Position numbers and translations under genes: made by a program | The notes under the pieces: generated by a model | Seen by the model: the letters and a program-made list of their open reading frames with translations, nothing else | What the model was told of the DNA's origin: nothing | Databases searched by the model: none | Source of the DNA: Anaerolineae bacterium | Lineage (GTDB): Bacteria; Chloroflexota; Anaerolineae; Anaerolineales; Anaerolineaceae | Direction of reading: 5' to 3' | Assembly: GCA_016213455.1 (NCBI GenBank) | Contig: JACRAG010000369.1 | Location: 1 to 23,491 of the forward strand | DNA length: 23,491 bases | In this document: positions 22,823 to 23,491 of the stretch, piece after piece | How positions within the stretch are numbered: position 1 is the stretch's first letter | Layout of the letters: the number at the start of each line of letters is the position of its first letter

Positions 22823-23491
22823 TTATTTCTGATTGAGAATCCCATCGACAAATGACCGGACCTCAGGCAAGTCAACCCGGCTGCTGTAGCCGTTTGCATT
22901 GCAGTCGACCGCTCCCACCCAGGAGTTCACCCCGACCACCAGGAGGATTCCATCAGGTGTGGTCCAAAAGGTAGGCCCCCCGGAATCACCGTAACAAATC
23001 CCCCCGTTTCCAACTACCGGATTTTGGTTGAAATGCAGCCATTTGGAAGTCAGGGACTGGAATTCCGGGGTGGTGAACATGCGTCCTTTCGATTCCTCCA
23101 CGACCTGAGCTGGTGGCCAATCCAGCTGCGCCCCATACCCGACAATATTGAAATTCGACGGTGCATGGGTCACTCTGAGCAGCCCCTGTGATTTGAGATC
23201 ATCCAGGTAACCGACCGGCGCCAGGGATGCCAAAGGTAAAGAGGGGCTTTGAGCAAGAACCACAACCCCGATGTCATTGCTGGCGGTCATGGCGGTGAGT
23301 TGCATATCCGGATGGGTGTACATCTCCTTTACTTCCCAGAAACCGGCAGGGGTGGTTGCATCGAGAGGGTCGAAACTGACTTTGATGTTGGCCAATTTGA
23401 GCTTTCCAGCAGCAATGTCTCTGGATAGCAGGAATGTACAATGGCCGGCCGTCAAGACTACGCGTTCGCCAATCAAAGCGCCAGAGCAAAA
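22823..23491 (-). CDS. trypsin-like serine protease (5' end outside the window)
   Basis: The visible 222 residues contain the S1 family core: FCSGALIGERVVLTAGHCTF with the catalytic His, TASNDIGVVVL with the catalytic Asp, and CYGDSGGPTFW with the catalytic Ser. The frame runs through the window edge; the internal TTG at 23476 is not a likely start because the conserved CSGALI comes before it. The S1 specificity position before the Ser motif reads NGGICYGDSGGP, so the classical trypsin Asp189 is not evident. The gene ends 41 bases before the next protease start. The two are probably co-transcribed paralogues. Confidence 0.9.
   Translation of the reverse strand, partial: FCSGALIGERVVLTAGHCTFLLSRDIAAGKLKLANIKVSFDPLDATTPAGFWEVKEMYTHPDMQLTAMTASNDIGVVVLAQSPSLPLASLAPVGYLDDLKSQGLLRVTHAPSNFNIVGYGAQLDWPPAQVVEESKGRMFTTPEFQSLTSKWLHFNQNPVVGNGGICYGDSGGPTFWTTPDGILLVVGVNSWVGAVDCNANGYSSRVDLPEVRSFVDGILNQK

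Noticed and set aside
1..23491. tRNA, rRNA, insertion sequence or phage genes
   Set aside because: No cloverleaf, rRNA motif, transposase or integrase signature was recognised on either strand by eye. Faint RNA genes could be missed without a covariance search.

Overview
The window carries a long Tad/Flp-type pilus assembly operon on the + strand (1-13470), a decayed stretch (about 13471-15183), a two-gene hemerythrin/DUF operon (+, 15184-16969), and a - strand cluster (17158-23491) with a membrane protein, a large glycoside-hydrolase-like protein and two trypsin-like proteases. The organism is probably a bacterium of the Chloroflexota (Anaerolineae-like). That is an inference from the Tad gene set without any secretin in view, the Shine-Dalgarno-rich and tightly overlapping gene style, and the DUF438/DUF1858/DUF2249 module. 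No rRNA or other taxonomic marker is present.

Tad region, in order: the 3' end of a first TadB/C-like platform gene; an ICMT-like membrane methyltransferase; a small membrane protein; a TadZ/CpaE-like ATPase; CpaB/RcpC; TadA/CpaF; an unknown anchored protein; two platform proteins (TadB-like, TadC-like); three small Flp-type pilins (the first two a tandem duplication); two TadE/TadG-like pseudopilins; a secreted protein with five Ig-like repeats; a lytic-transglycosylase-like protein; two tandem A24 prepilin peptidases; a fourth pilin; and two more TadE/TadG-like proteins. Most neighbours overlap by 1-25 bases or are a few bases apart, so this looks like one transcription unit. TadA would power the platform proteins, the peptidases would process the pilins, the TadE/G-like proteins would act as minor pilins, the transglycosylase would open the peptidoglycan, and the Ig-repeat protein is a candidate adhesin. 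Two strong hairpins without U-tracts sit just 5' of strong ribosome binding sites next to pilin genes.

Middle region: a GNAT acetyltransferase remnant is fused in frame to the C-terminal part of a class I isoprenoid-synthase-like protein. Both halves are frame-broken. An unidentified truncated fragment follows on the - strand. Next comes a two-gene operon (DUF438-hemerythrin-PAS; DUF1858-DUF2249) with an FNR/DNR-like palindrome upstream, suggesting a response to oxygen or nitric oxide.

Last region (- strand): a trypsin-like protease (cut by the window edge), then a trypsin-like protease with a C-terminal tectonin-like propeller, then a 1083-residue TIM-barrel glycoside-hydrolase-like protein, then a polytopic membrane protein. 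The two complete enzymes lack a recognisable Sec signal peptide and both begin M-S-T-G, although trypsin-like and glycan-active proteins usually act outside the cytoplasm.

The most interesting points are: (i) two classes of prepilin cleavage site (Ala-1 versus Gly-1) beside two peptidase genes; (ii) duplicated pilins with Gln5-Phe6 in place of Glu5-Tyr6; (iii) a membrane methyltransferase gene inside a Tad operon; and (iv) the signal-less protease/tectonin/hydrolase cluster.
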